In this document: positions 7,753 to 19,318 of the stretch, in pieces | Numbering within the stretch: the first letter of the stretch is position 1 | Layout of the letters: each line of letters begins with the position of its first letter | DNA from: Betaproteobacteria bacterium | GTDB lineage: Bacteria; Pseudomonadota; Gammaproteobacteria; Burkholderiales; Casimicrobiaceae | Length of the DNA stretch: 62,791 nt | Assembly: GCA_004293675.1 (NCBI GenBank) | Contig: READ01000034.1 | Location: 1 to 62,791 of the forward strand | Reading direction: 5' to 3' | Notes under the pieces: generated by a model | The model's database searches: none | Seen by the model: the letters and a program-made list of their open reading frames with translations, nothing else | Told to the model about the DNA's origin: nothing | Program-made: the position numbers and the translations under genes

Positions 7753-10053
7753 TTACGCAGCAATTTCCTCCGCCGACTCTTTCGGTACATCGTTTTCCGG
7801 GAAGGCGAGTTTGACTTTGCCTTCCGTGTCGATGTCGATCGCGATCTTGCCGCCGCCGACCAATTTGCCGAATAGCAATTCGTCCGCCAAGGCGCGACGA
7901 ATCGTGTCTTGGATGAGTCGCGCCATGGGGCGCGCGCCCATTTGTGGATCGAAACCGTGTTTGGCCAGGTAATCGCGAAGGTTCTGCGAGAACTCGGGAT
8001 CGACTTTTTTCTCGTGCAGCTGGGCTTCGAGCTCGAGCAAGAATTTGTCGACTACGCGCAAAATCACCTCATGGGTGAGCGCGCCGAAGCTAATCGTGGC
8101 GTCCAAACGATTCCTGAATTCGGGCGTAAACATCTTCTTGATCGATTCCATCTCATCACCGGCTTCTTTGGTGTTGGTGAATCCGATCACGTTCTTGGTC
8201 AACGTTTCCGCGCCTGCGTTGGTCGTCATAATGATGATGACGTTGCGGAAATCGGCTTTGCGACCGTTGTTATCGGTCAGCGCGCCGTGATCCATCACCT
8301 GGAGCATGATGTTGAAAATATCGGGGTGCGCCTTCTCGATTTCGTCGAGCAAGAGCACGCAGTAAGGATGCTTGGTCACACCTTCGGTCAACTGGCCGCC
8401 TTGGTCGTAGCCTACGTAGCCCGGAGGCGCGCCAATCAAGCGGCTCACCGCATGCCGCTCCATGTATTCGCTCATGTCAAAGCGCAGTAACTCCACACCC
8501 AAACAGAACGAGAGCTGACGTGCAACCTCGGTTTTACCCACACCCGTCGGGCCAGAAAACAGGAATGAACCAATCGGTTTTCTGGGGTTACCCAAACCGC
8601 TGCGAGCCATTTTGATGGCTGCCGCAAGCGCATCGATTGCTTTGTCTTGGCCGAACACCACGTTTTTCAAATCGCGGTCAAGCGTCTTCAAACTGTTGCG
8701 ATCATCGGTTGAAACATTTTTCGCAGGAATGCGGGCAATCTTGGCCACGATTTCTTCGATTTCGTTCTTGCCAATCGTTTTCTTTTGCTTTGACTTTGGC
8801 AAGATGCGCTGCGCGGCACCGGCCTCGTCGATCACATCGATGGCTTTGTCGGGCAGGTGGCGATCGTTGATGTGGCGCGCGGCCAATTCCGCCGCAGCCG
8901 TGATGGCGGCGGGCGAATATTTCACGCTGTGATGCGCTTCAAACTTGGGCTTCAGGCCACGCAAAATGTCGATCGTTTCGCTGATCGTGGGCTCAACCAC
9001 ATCGATCTTTTGGAAGCGACGAGCCAGTGCGTTGTCTTTCTCAAACACTTGCCGGAATTCAGCGTAGGTGGTTGCACCGATGCACTTCAGTCCGCCGTTT
9101 GAGAGTGCGGGCTTCAATAGATTCGAAGCGTCGAGTGTTCCACCGCTGGCAGCGCCTGCACCAATAATGGTATGGATTTCATCGATGAACAAAATGCCGT
9201 TAGCCTTTTCACCGAGCTGCTTGAGTACGGCCTTGAGTCGAGCTTCGAAGTCGCCACGGTATTTGGTACCGGCGAGAAGCGCGCCCATGTCGAGTGAATA
9301 CACCACGCAGTTATTCAAAATGTCTGGAATTTCGCCGTCGACGATCCGTTTGGCGAGTCCTTCAGCAATGGCCGTTTTGCCCACGCCCGCTTCACCGACC
9401 AACAGCGGATTGTTTTTGCGACGACGGCATAGAACCTGAATCAGGCGTTCCAACTCATGGGCTCGGCCGATCATCGGATCGATTTTTCCGGCTTTGGCTT
9501 GAGCATTGAGATTGACGCAGAAGTTTTCGAGCGCACCCTGCGGGGCTTCTTCTTTCTCGCCCTGTTCGCCGCTACCTGTCTCCGCTTTTTCGTTCTTGTC
9601 TTTCGGAATCTTGCTGATGCCGTGGCTGATGTAATTCACCACATCAAGGCGCGTCACGCCGCGCTGATTCAAAAAGTAAACCGCGTGCGAATCTTTTTCA
9701 CCGAAGATTGCCACCAGCACGTTCGCGCCCGTGACCTCTTTTTTTCCAGAGCTTTGCACATGCAAGATCGCGCGCTGGATGACGCGTTGGAAGCCTTGCG
9801 TGGGCGTGGTGTCGCTCTCGCTGTTTTGCGGTAGGCGAGGCGTGTGCTCGTTGATGAAATTGGCCAGCGCAGTGCGCAGCTCATCAAGATCCACCGCGCA
9901 AGCACGTAGCACTTCGGCCGCGCTCGGGTTGTCGAGCATCGCCAGCAACAAATGCTCAACGGTGATGAATTCATGCCGCTTTTGCCGAGCTTCGACAAAG
10001 GCCATGTGCAAACTGACTTCTAACTCTTGCGCGATCATTTCAACTGCCTTCAC
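7753..10053 (-). CDS. clpA: ATP-dependent Clp protease ATP-binding subunit ClpA
   Basis: AAA+ unfoldase that feeds substrates to ClpP. The 766-aa product has the N-domain (1-145, adaptor site for ClpS), an acidic/Lys linker, a first AAA+ module (Walker [14 protein letters not shown], Walker [15 protein letters not shown]) and a second ([26 protein letters not shown]), ending in a sensor-2/C-domain with [11 protein letters not shown]. It lacks the ClpB middle coiled coil, which separates it from ClpB. clpS lies 105 bp upstream on the same strand, the usual clpS-clpA pairing. Confidence 0.97.
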   Translation of the reverse strand: MKAVEMIAQELEVSLHMAFVEARQKRHEFITVEHLLLAMLDNPSAAEVLRACAVDLDELRTALANFINEHTPRLPQNSESDTTPTQGFQRVIQRAILHVQSSGKKEVTGANVLVAIFGEKDSHAVYFLNQRGVTRLDVVNYISHGISKIPKDKNEKAETGSGEQGEKEEAPQGALENFCVNLNAQAKAGKIDPMIGRAHELERLIQVLCRRRKNNPLLVGEAGVGKTAIAEGLAKRIVDGEIPDILNNCVVYSLDMGALLAGTKYRGDFEARLKAVLKQLGEKANGILFIDEIHTIIGAGAASGGTLDASNLLKPALSNGGLKCIGATTYAEFRQVFEKDNALARRFQKIDVVEPTISETIDILRGLKPKFEAHHSVKYSPAAITAAAELAARHINDRHLPDKAIDVIDEAGAAQRILPKSKQKKTIGKNEIEEIVAKIARIPAKNVSTDDRNSLKTLDRDLKNVVFGQDKAIDALAAAIKMARSGLGNPRKPIGSFLFSGPTGVGKTEVARQLSFCLGVELLRFDMSEYMERHAVSRLIGAPPGYVGYDQGGQLTEGVTKHPYCVLLLDEIEKAHPDIFNIMLQVMDHGALTDNNGRKADFRNVIIIMTTNAGAETLTKNVIGFTNTKEAGDEMESIKKMFTPEFRNRLDATISFGALTHEVILRVVDKFLLELEAQLHEKKVDPEFSQNLRDYLAKHGFDPQMGARPMARLIQDTIRRALADELLFGKLVGGGKIAIDIDTEGKVKLAFPENDVPKESAEEIAA

Positions 10054-10158
10054 TAACCGCCCTCGGCGGCTTAACAGTGGTTCGCCCCTCGCACAATAGC
10101 GAGCCTAGCGAAACGTTACGTATCTTGTTGTGCGAAATAAATGGTGTGCGACTGCGCC

Positions 10159-10497
10159 TCAATTGGGCTCCATCGTACACTGAAGCGGATGCTGATGCGC
10201 TTCGGCCAGCTCCACCACCTGTGCGACCTTGGTGTCGGCAATTTCCTTCGTGAAAACACCGCAGGTTCCCATGCCAGCACGATGGACTTGAAGCATCACT
10301 TGTGTGGCCTGTTCGCGCGTCATTGCAAAGACAGACTGCAGTACGCCAACCACGAAATCCATCGGCGTGTAATCGTCGTTGAGCAACAGCACCCGATACA
10401 TCGGTGGCGGTTTGGTGTTGACGCGCTCCGCGACCGCGACCGAGTCGTCGTGCGTGGGCGCTTGTGGCTTCGGAGTTTTAGGGGGGAGTACTGCCAT
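10159..10497 (-). CDS. clpS: ClpA adaptor protein ClpS
   Basis: N-degron adaptor delivering N-end-rule substrates to ClpAP. I take ATG 10497, giving 112 aa ([10 protein letters not shown]...), because the longer upstream reading has no ClpS-like sequence. The core [19 protein letters not shown] carries the hydrophobic-pocket residues and the ND pair, and [17 protein letters not shown] is the ClpA-contact face. The disordered N-terminal tail of about 35 residues is typical. Confidence 0.95.
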   Translation of the reverse strand: MAVLPPKTPKPQAPTHDDSVAVAERVNTKPPPMYRVLLLNDDYTPMDFVVGVLQSVFAMTREQATQVMLQVHRAGMGTCGVFTKEIADTKVAQVVELAEAHQHPLQCTMEPN

Positions 10498-10930
10498 AAC
10501 GCTGTTGCTGTGCTTCTTATCAATCGGAAGTTTCGGGCGCTTGACACAAATTTCAAGGGCGACCCGATTAAACAAAATTGCATCGTCGTGGGAGGATTTG
10601 CAACCCATTTCGCGCTGTCAGAGCATACGCCAACGCCGATTTCCGTGCGCTCGTTCAAGGATTGCGCAGCGCAAAAAGCGCACCGGACTTGACCGCGAGG
10701 CGCTTAGGTTGTACAAAGTAGGCCTTATTCGGCAATTTTGCATAGACGAAAGCTGCTTTTGTTTATCCTGAATATGCTTGAACCGGCGTAGCAATCCTCG
10801 CGAGTATCGACGCGCGCGCATTGCACGTTTTCACTAGCCCGAATCGCCCAAACAGAGGCGCGCGTTGGTGTCCATCCGAACAGATAGCGGCCAGAAAGCC
10901 GCCAAAGCACAGAGATTTGGGAGTAGTGGT
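10498..10930. promoter_or_regulatory. Divergent clpS/cspA intergenic region with long cspA leader
   Basis: This 433-bp gap separates clpS (minus) from the cold-shock gene (plus). No coding sequence is convincing. The 100-170 bp before the cspA ATG are expected to hold a long, structured 5' leader of the kind that regulates csp mRNAs. Promoter hexamers were not clear enough to assign. Confidence 0.4.
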
Positions 10931-11140
10931 ATGACGACAGGAACTGTAAAGTGGTTTAACGACGCCAAGGGATTTGGCTTCATTCAGCCAGACGATGGCA
11001 CCGATGATGTGTTTGCGCACTTCTCGGCCATTCAAATGGACGGATTCCGTTCGCTCAAGGAAGGCCAAAAAGTGGCCTTTGAGGTGATCGCTGGCCCCAA
11101 GGGTAAGCAGGCGTCAAACATCCAGCACGCGCCGCAGTAG
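10931..11140 (+). CDS. Cold-shock domain protein (CspA family)
   Basis: A 69-aa single cold-shock domain: an RNA/ssDNA-binding chaperone acting as an antiterminator or translation enhancer. RNP1 (GFGFIQP, residues 14-20) and RNP2 (DVFAHFSAI, 27-35) are both present, after [15 protein letters not shown] 10931 is chosen because the upstream reading is leader sequence. It is followed by a strong terminator, so it is monocistronic. Confidence 0.94.
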   Translation: MTTGTVKWFNDAKGFGFIQPDDGTDDVFAHFSAIQMDGFRSLKEGQKVAFEVIAGPKGKQASNIQHAPQ

Positions 11141-11202
11141 CAGCGGCCCTGTTCGTGCGGTCGTAAGTGTCCGCCGCCCCGCTCTGACGAAAACCGTGTT
11201 GA

Positions 11203-11238
11203 GCCCTCTATCGTGGTTGCGTTAGAGGGCGTTTTTGT
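11203..11238 (+). terminator. Terminator of cspA
   Basis: An 8-bp stem gccctcta/tagagggc with a 12-nt loop is followed by gtttttgttt, 62 bp after the cspA stop. Confidence 0.88.
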
Positions 11239-11270
11239 TTCGAGCCACGAGCCACATTGGTTGAGCGCGG

Positions 11271-11741
11271 CTATAGATTCAACAGGATTGCCACATCATC
11301 CTTGATCGCCTTGAGCGAAAAGCTGGTGCGAATGGATTTCACGCCTGGAAGGCTGCGCAAGCGCCCCAAGAGCGTGTTTGAAAAATCATCCAGGTCACGC
11401 GCCACGACCAGCAGCAAGAAATCCTCGGGCCCGCTCATGCCATGACACAGCACGACCTGTGGGACTTCGCTCACCGCCTTTTCAAAGGCGCGTGCCGATG
11501 CGTCATCGTGTCGATCCATGCCAATCTGCACCATCGCCAGCACGGATAGACCCAGATGTTTACGGCTGAGCACCGCACGGTAGCCTTCGATCACACCACT
11601 CTGCTCAAGCCGCTTTTGCCGACGCCACGCAGGGGACTGGGAGATCGACAGCTTTGCACCCAGCTCCGCGGAGGTCAGTCGTGCGTCGCTCTGCAGCGCC
11701 CGAAGCAGTGCCAGATCGGTGTTGTCGATCGTTTCGGACAT
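11271..11741 (-). CDS. Lrp/AsnC-family transcriptional regulator (KynR-like)
   Basis: The 156-aa protein has an N-terminal winged HTH (DLALLRALQSDARLTSAELGAKLSISQSPAWRRQKRLEQSGVIEGY, about 9-54) and a C-terminal RAM/AsnC ligand-binding domain (VLAMVQIGMDRHD..., SGPEDFLLLVVA...). It is divergent from the Mo-hydroxylase operon, 104 bp away, and near the kyn genes. In Pseudomonas and Burkholderia an Lrp-type regulator, KynR, controls kynBAU in response to kynurenine. A similar role here, acting on this operon and possibly kynBAU, is inferred from position. Confidence 0.85.
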   Translation of the reverse strand: MSETIDNTDLALLRALQSDARLTSAELGAKLSISQSPAWRRQKRLEQSGVIEGYRAVLSRKHLGLSVLAMVQIGMDRHDDASARAFEKAVSEVPQVVLCHGMSGPEDFLLLVVARDLDDFSNTLLGRLRSLPGVKSIRTSFSLKAIKDDVAILLNL

Positions 11742-11845
11742 GTTTTAACCTTCGAAAGTGCGTTAAGCGAGATATTAATGCATACAAGGTCGACTGATGG
11801 TTTTGCGGCAGTGTTGGAGTGGGGTGTTGCGAATAAACTCAGCGC

Positions 11846-13930
11846 ATGCAATCGCTACTTCGCACTGAGGACGCTCGACTAATCACGGGTCAGGGGCGCT
11901 TCGTTCACAACATCGAACCCGCCGGGACGCTGTTCGCAGCGTTTGTGCGTTGCGACGCCGCCAACGTCTCGTTTGAACTTGATTTCAGCGCGGCCAAGGC
12001 CATGCCCGCTGTCATGCGAATTTTTACCGCGGCGGACATGCCATCGCTCACGATGCCCGCGTTTAATCCGCTACTTAAAGCAAGCCGAGTCCAAGCATCG
12101 AGGCTACTGGCCGACGGGCGCACCGCCTACTCGGGAGAGGCTGTCGCGCTCGTCGTCGCCTCGGATCGCGCATCGGCGCGTGCCGCCGTTGAATCGGTGC
12201 GCTTGAGCTCTTCAACAAACGCTGTGGCAATCACTCCACCGCTCTTCGAAGTTCATCACCGTGTTGCGTCGACTCGCCAATCGCAGACGGATGACATAGC
12301 GGTCGGCATTAAGCACACGCAAGCTCGCGTTCAAGCCATGGCCATGGAGCCCCGGGCAAGCATCGCTCGCTGGGATGACGCAGCCCAGACATTGACCTTC
12401 TGGACCGGCACACAGGCGGTGGCGCGCGCCCGCGACATGCTGTGTGAGCTGCTTGGACTGCGCAGAGAGCAGGTGCGAGTGATCGCCCCCGATGTCGGCG
12501 GCGCCTTTGGCGCAAAGGCTTCGCTCTACCCTGAGGATTTTGTACTCGCATTTGCAGCCATTTCCCTACGCGGCTGCATCAAATGGACATCCACTCGAAG
12601 CGAGGAGTTTTTGTCGGCAACGCAAGGCCGCGGCGCATCGATGCAAGGATCGCTGGTTGTTGGGCGCGATGGATGTTTCCATCAACTCACCGCACGGTAT
12701 GAGTTTCCGCTCGGCGCGTGGTTGCCTTACAGCGCGCCTGTTCCACTTCGAAATGCAACTCGAATTTTGCCCGGACCGTACCGCATTGACGCGATTGATA
12801 TTGGCGGCAGCGCATCGATGAGCCAGCACGCTGCAACCAATATTTATCGCGGCGCGGGCCGTCCGGAGGCCGCCCTATTGATGGAGCGATTGGTCGATCT
12901 AGCCGCACGGCAAACAAATATCGATCCAGTGCAGTTGCGCCGTCAAAACCTCATCCCCGCGAGCGCTATGCCTTATCGCACACCCACGGGCGAGACGCTC
13001 GACTCGGGTGACTACGGCAAAGCACTTGACACGGCATGCGCCACATTTGCTTACGAGCACGCAAGACGAACGCAGCTGCAACGTCGCGCACAGGGTGAGC
13101 TTGTTGGTATCGGCGTCGCGTGCTACATCGAGCCCTGCGGACAGGGCTGGGAATCTGCGCGAGTTACGCTGCGCGGTGATGGACGTGTCGAGGTGGCCAG
13201 CGGCTCATCGGCTCAGGGCCAAGGACACGAGACTAGCTACGCGGCCATCGCTGCGGACGTGTTGCAAATAGACGCCAGAACGATCACGGTGGCGCACGGT
13301 GACACGGCCTGCGCACCCGATGGTATCGGTGCCCTGGCAAGCCGAAGCATGGCCATTGGTGGGAGCGCGGTACTGCAAGCCGCGACGCAAGCGAAGGCTC
13401 GTCTGGATGCTGGTGAAGCGTTGCCCATCGTTGTTGATGTCCGATATACCGCGCCGTCGGAAGCGTGGAGCTATGGCTGCGTGATGACTCAAATCTCTGT
13501 TGATCGAGACACGGGCGCAGCCGTCATTGAGCGTATTGTTTGGACAGACGACTGCGGACAGATCGTTTCACCCATCCTCGCCAAGGGGCAACTTCTTGGC
13601 GGTTTGGCGCAGGGCCTAGGGCAAGCCATGATGGAGGCCATCAATTACGACGAACACGGCCAACTCAGCACCGGTTCACTTATGGACTATGCGGTACCAC
13701 GCGCCACTGACATGCCGCCGATTACCGTTGTGAGCATCGCTGGGTCGACCTCGGCTAACGCACTGGGCGCAAAGGGTGTGGGTGAGGCTGGCTGCATTGG
13801 TGTGCCAGCCGCGCTTCTCAACGCTGCCTGCGACGCGTTGATAGATTTTGAAACCACGGAGCTGTCGTTTCCGCTCACCTCAGAGACACTGTGGCGTGTG
13901 CTGCAAACCAGAAAAGAGTCATCGCAATGA
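11846..13930 (+). CDS. Xanthine dehydrogenase-family molybdopterin-binding large subunit
   Basis: Catalytic subunit of a molybdenum hydroxylase, which uses water as oxygen donor to hydroxylate N-heteroaromatics or oxidise aldehydes. At 694 aa it is somewhat short for the family (750-800). The N-terminal domain begins RTEDARLITGQGRFVHNI. Moco-binding signatures are VGGAFGAKASL, ATNIYRGAGRPEA and GSSAQGQGHET, and the catalytic glutamate is in ALGAKGVGEAG near the C-terminus. It is first in an operon whose next start overlaps its stop (ATGA at 13927). Substrate unknown; the HAO gene in the operon suggests a tryptophan-derived pyridine or anthranilate compound. Confidence 0.9.
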   Translation: MQSLLRTEDARLITGQGRFVHNIEPAGTLFAAFVRCDAANVSFELDFSAAKAMPAVMRIFTAADMPSLTMPAFNPLLKASRVQASRLLADGRTAYSGEAVALVVASDRASARAAVESVRLSSSTNAVAITPPLFEVHHRVASTRQSQTDDIAVGIKHTQARVQAMAMEPRASIARWDDAAQTLTFWTGTQAVARARDMLCELLGLRREQVRVIAPDVGGAFGAKASLYPEDFVLAFAAISLRGCIKWTSTRSEEFLSATQGRGASMQGSLVVGRDGCFHQLTARYEFPLGAWLPYSAPVPLRNATRILPGPYRIDAIDIGGSASMSQHAATNIYRGAGRPEAALLMERLVDLAARQTNIDPVQLRRQNLIPASAMPYRTPTGETLDSGDYGKALDTACATFAYEHARRTQLQRRAQGELVGIGVACYIEPCGQGWESARVTLRGDGRVEVASGSSAQGQGHETSYAAIAADVLQIDARTITVAHGDTACAPDGIGALASRSMAIGGSAVLQAATQAKARLDAGEALPIVVDVRYTAPSEAWSYGCVMTQISVDRDTGAAVIERIVWTDDCGQIVSPILAKGQLLGGLAQGLGQAMMEAINYDEHGQLSTGSLMDYAVPRATDMPPITVVSIAGSTSANALGAKGVGEAGCIGVPAALLNAACDALIDFETTELSFPLTSETLWRVLQTRKESSQ

Positions 13931-14883
13931 AATACCAAAAACAAGACGCCAAAGCCTACTCAAGACAAAACTTTCGCGGCATTTGGGCGGCAACGCTCAC
14001 ACCGTTTCACTCCGATTTATCGTTTGATGAAGCGGGCTTTCGCGCCAACTTAAAGCACTGGACGCACACGCTCAAGCTCTCGGGTTTCTTTGTGGGTGGA
14101 AAGCAAGCTGAGTTCTTCTCTATGAGCGTTGCTGAGCGAAAGCGGCTGATGGAAATTGCCGTTGAGGAGACAGCTGGCTCTCAGGCGGGTGTAATCACAT
14201 CATGCTCAGACACTAACCTGGATGTGGTGCTTGATTTAGCAAAACACTCCGAGGCCATTGGAGCTGACTACATCGTGGTGCATTCACCGGTACTGCATTT
14301 CGGCGCGCATACAGACGAGACCGTTTACGAGTATTACCGCTACATCGCCGAGCAAACCGATATTGGCATTGCGCTGTGGAATCACCCCGATTGCGGGTAT
14401 GTCATGAGCCCCGAGCTCTGCGCCCGCATCGCTGAATTGCCCAATATCGTAGCGATCAAATACAGCGTGGATAGGGCTCTGTACGCCAAGCTCACCGAGC
14501 TCGCGGGCGACAAAATTTTGGTGAGCACCGCGAGCGAAGAAGAATGGCTCGACAACATTCTCGAACTCAAGTGGCAGCTCTATTTATGTTCGGTCCCGCC
14601 GTATTTATTGCAGACGGCTAATGATCAGCGGATGAACGAATACACAGCGCTTGCCTTTGCGGGTGAGCACGGCGAGGCGCACACCGTTCGTGACAGCTTG
14701 AACAGTGTCCGCGAGGCGTTCAAGCAATCGAAACCCAAAGGTAAACCACAAGCGCATGCTAAGTACTGGCTTGAACTTTTGGGCCAAGCCGGTGGACCGG
14801 TGCGCAGACCACTGCTGCAACTGACTGCAGATGAAAAGGCAGCCACGCGAGCCGCGCTGGCCGCAAGCGGCCTGCGTATTTAA
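13927..14883 (+). CDS. Dihydrodipicolinate synthase-family (DHDPS-fold) lyase/hydratase-aldolase
   Basis: A 318-aa class I aldolase-type TIM barrel. The Schiff-base lysine is K178 in VAIKYS, and the fold is otherwise intact. It is unlikely to be DapA: the Thr-Thr motif GTTGE reads GGKQAEF, and the catalytic tyrosine of YN.P is Trp151 in LWNHPDCG. Such members act on other pyruvate- or keto-acid-related substrates. It is coupled to the Mo-hydroxylase subunits on both sides (ATGA overlap before, 3 bp to the next GTG after), so it presumably cleaves, hydrates or dehydrates a ring-derived intermediate. Specific reaction unknown. Confidence 0.85.
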   Translation: MKYQKQDAKAYSRQNFRGIWAATLTPFHSDLSFDEAGFRANLKHWTHTLKLSGFFVGGKQAEFFSMSVAERKRLMEIAVEETAGSQAGVITSCSDTNLDVVLDLAKHSEAIGADYIVVHSPVLHFGAHTDETVYEYYRYIAEQTDIGIALWNHPDCGYVMSPELCARIAELPNIVAIKYSVDRALYAKLTELAGDKILVSTASEEEWLDNILELKWQLYLCSVPPYLLQTANDQRMNEYTALAFAGEHGEAHTVRDSLNSVREAFKQSKPKGKPQAHAKYWLELLGQAGGPVRRPLLQLTADEKAATRAALAASGLRI

Positions 14884-14886
14884 ATC

Positions 14887-15353
14887 GTGCGGCATCAATT
14901 GCGGGTCAACGGGCGCGAGTTTCACTTCGAAGCGGATGCCTCGTTGCTGTTGATCGACGCTATTCGCGAGCATTGCCAACTGACCGGAGCGAATCAGGGC
15001 TGTGACACCGCGCAGTGCGGCACATGCACTGTGCTGATTGACGGCGCAGCGGTGAAGGCGTGCAACTTACTTGCTGCTCAAGTCGCTGCGGATGCAAGTG
15101 TCACAACCATTGAGGGGCTCGCCATTGGCGACGTGCTTCACCCAATGCAAGTTTGTTTCTCGACCCATCACGCGTTGCAGTGCGGCTTTTGCACGCCGGG
15201 AATGATTTTGCGAGCTGTCGCGATGGAGGCTGAGGGCGTCGCGGCCGACGACCGTGCGGTGCGTCACGCATTGGCGGGCAATTTGTGTCGTTGTACCGGA
15301 TATGAGGGCATTGTTGCCGCAGTTGTCGACGGCCTACAGCAAATGCGGGCGAG

Positions 15354-15357
<4 letters not shown>
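14887..15357 (+). CDS. (2Fe-2S)-binding small subunit of the Mo-hydroxylase
   Basis: Electron-transfer subunit, 156 aa with a GTG start at 14887 directly after the DHDPS-like stop. The first cluster is plant-ferredoxin type (NQGCDTAQCGTCTVLIDG plus a later Cys in KACNLL). The second is in the helical domain (CGFCTPGM and LCRCTGYEGI). It shuttles electrons from Moco to FAD. It overlaps the next gene by 4 bp. Confidence 0.93.
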
Positions 15358-17302
<1,945 letters not shown>

Positions 17303-18160
17303 CTACAGCACGACCGGCGCGGTGTGATTACCAATCGCGCGCAGCACGCTGAGCACCGTCAGCGCTGAGGTCTTTGGATTCTCGGGGAGCGCGTTATTTT
17401 CGATGGTCAGTTCAAAGCGACCGAACTCGCCCTCAGCGATGAGCCGATGAATGTTTCGGCTCGCTTTTGGATCGGCAATGAGCTGCACGCGAGTTGCCTC
17501 AAAGCCAACGCCTGCCATCGCTACTGTCGCCGCCACGTTCGCGTTTTTCGGATACAACCGCACGGCTTCGCGCGCCGTGCCGTCGAAGACGACTTTTTCG
17601 GAAACTAGCTGCGCTAAATTGCAGACTGTTTCTGCGGGCGTGCCGCGCCAACTCAACGGTGGTTTGCGACCAACGTAGGAGACGCGGTGTAACTCACCCA
17701 GCGCCGCCGCAGCCAGAGCGTCGATGGCTGCAATCGCACCCGGTATCAACGTGACGCGGGTGTTGCCGCGTTGTGCAGCATCGTTCACTTCACTCATCAA
17801 TTCGTCATCGTGCAGCGCGCCCGCCGACACAATGATTGACGGAACACCGGCGGCTAGCGCACGAACGACATGCTCGGCGATGGCCCCATGTCCGGCGCAT
17901 TCCACCAACAGATCGATCTGTCGGTGCGCCGCCGCATCGAGTGCGGAGACAACATTGGCATTGCAGGCGATGCCCGTCAACGCATCGCGCGTCAAGCAAA
18001 TCTGCCCCTCACGCACCACCACAAACGTCACCACTTCAGACGAACTGCCTTGCAATCGTCTCAACACCGCCATGCCCATCGCGCCGCAGCCAACCAATGC
18101 GATTCGGGTTGGTGTGCGGGGCGCTGGTTGGGTCACGAGTACATCGAGTGAGTGATTCAT
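17303..18160 (-). CDS. nadX: L-aspartate dehydrogenase (NadX type)
   Basis: NAD(P)-dependent dehydrogenase converting aspartate to iminoaspartate, which can feed NadA for NAD synthesis. The 285 aa begin at ATG 18160; a longer reading upstream lacks homology. The Rossmann motif IALVGCGAMGMAVLRRL is at about 20-36, followed by VECAGHGAI and the substrate region SAGALHDDELM and KNANVAATVAMAG. Its stop abuts the HAO stop, so it is convergent to the Mo-hydroxylase operon and divergent from the kyn operon. Placed between the two, it may connect tryptophan-derived and aspartate-derived quinolinate supply, by inference. Confidence 0.85.
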   Translation of the reverse strand: MNHSLDVLVTQPAPRTPTRIALVGCGAMGMAVLRRLQGSSSEVVTFVVVREGQICLTRDALTGIACNANVVSALDAAAHRQIDLLVECAGHGAIAEHVVRALAAGVPSIIVSAGALHDDELMSEVNDAAQRGNTRVTLIPGAIAAIDALAAAALGELHRVSYVGRKPPLSWRGTPAETVCNLAQLVSEKVVFDGTAREAVRLYPKNANVAATVAMAGVGFEATRVQLIADPKASRNIHRLIAEGEFGRFELTIENNALPENPKTSALTVLSVLRAIGNHTAPVVL

Positions 18161-18471
18161 CTTGCGTGCAATGCTAGAGCAGAGCTCGATGAACCGCGCT
18201 CGCATATTTCATTCGGAAAAGCGTCGAAACTTACCTAGTTAATCTCCGTTTGCCTGAATTTTTGGCTCGAACTGCAAAGCAATTGACTGACTTTGAACAT
18301 AAACTGTCCTAGATCGTCACCTGTCACCTTTCACTCGAACAAGCGACAACCCATGTTTGCGTCCTCCAGTGGTTGTCGGGTTGGTGTCGTACTACCAACC
18401 CTTCGACAGACTCACGGCGAACGCCTCCTTAGTGACCCATATTCCTTTCGCCCCCTTAAAGAAATCAGCCT
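18161..18471. promoter_or_regulatory. Divergent nadX/kynurenine-operon intergenic region with hairpin repeat
   Basis: This 311-bp gap separates nadX (minus) and the formamidase gene (plus), so both promoters must lie here; I could not assign hexamers. At 18373-18424 it holds a dispersed repeat: the hairpin gggttggt-gtcgtact-accaaccc followed by ttcgacagactca...gcgaacg, related to copies at 244 and 23440. Confidence 0.55.
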
Positions 18472-19302
18472 GTGAACCCCGCACTATCCGATCCAGCATG
18501 GCGTGAGCGAGAGTATTCGCCGAGCTCCGCCATTGGCGGCAACTACGCGCCGCACATCGCGCGCTACGTGCAAGACAGCGCCACAGCGCGCGAGTCAATC
18601 CCGCTCCAAGCTGATCGGCGCTACGGTGACGCGCCGCGAGCGCTGATTGATTTTTTTCCCGCGCCGAAACAGCAAAGTGTGACGGGGCTTTTAGTGTTTA
18701 TTCACGGCGGCTACTGGCAAGAGTTATCAAAGAATGAGTCTTGCTTTCTTGCACCGGCTTGGCATGAAGCAGGATTTGCCCACGCGGTGATCGGCTATAC
18801 CCTCGCGCCCAGCGCCACATTGCCGCAGATCGTCGATGAATGCGTTGCCGCGCTGAATTGGCTCAAAGCTCAAGCCACGAGCTTGGGCTTTGATCAGGAT
18901 CGCATTGTGGTGGCGGGGAGCTCCGCCGGTGCTTACTTGGCGGCAGCGTGTGCAACACGCGTCTCGCTCAAAGGCATCGTGCCCATCTCTGGAATATTTG
19001 ACGTAGCGCCGCTCATTGGCACGTCAATAAACGTGGCACTGCGGCTCAATCCGGTGAACGCCGCGGCGCTTAACTTGATGACGACGACAAGTCAGCTCGC
19101 GCCTTCGGTGGTCGCATACGGCGAAATAGAAACATCAGAGTTCAAACGGCAAAGTCGGTCATTCGCTGCACTGCTCAACGAGCGCGGAGTGAATTGCGAG
19201 TGTTTCGAAATTCCGCAGCGCAATCACTTCGATGTGGTTCACGAGCTGTCCGACAACGGCACGCGACTGTTCGCCGCAACGTTTCAGCTATTCAATCGTT
19301 AA
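18472..19302 (+). CDS. Arylformamidase (kynurenine formamidase), alpha/beta-hydrolase type
   Basis: Hydrolyses N-formylkynurenine to kynurenine and formate. This is the serine-hydrolase type (AFMID-like), not the metal-dependent KynB cyclase fold. The HGGYW oxyanion motif, nucleophile elbow AGSSAGAYLAAAC and the catalytic His in QRNHFDVVHEL are all present in 276 aa. It starts with GTG 18472. It is first in a tight operon with kynA (16 bp gap) and kynU, which supports the substrate assignment. Confidence 0.87.
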   Translation: MNPALSDPAWREREYSPSSAIGGNYAPHIARYVQDSATARESIPLQADRRYGDAPRALIDFFPAPKQQSVTGLLVFIHGGYWQELSKNESCFLAPAWHEAGFAHAVIGYTLAPSATLPQIVDECVAALNWLKAQATSLGFDQDRIVVAGSSAGAYLAAACATRVSLKGIVPISGIFDVAPLIGTSINVALRLNPVNAAALNLMTTTSQLAPSVVAYGEIETSEFKRQSRSFAALLNERGVNCECFEIPQRNHFDVVHELSDNGTRLFAATFQLFNR

Positions 19303-19318
19303 ATAAGGAACAATTCTC

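Noticed and set aside
13927-14883. Annotation as DapA (lysine biosynthesis)
   Set aside because: The catalytic Tyr is Trp151 and the GTTGE motif is lost; the context is a molybdenum hydroxylase operon.
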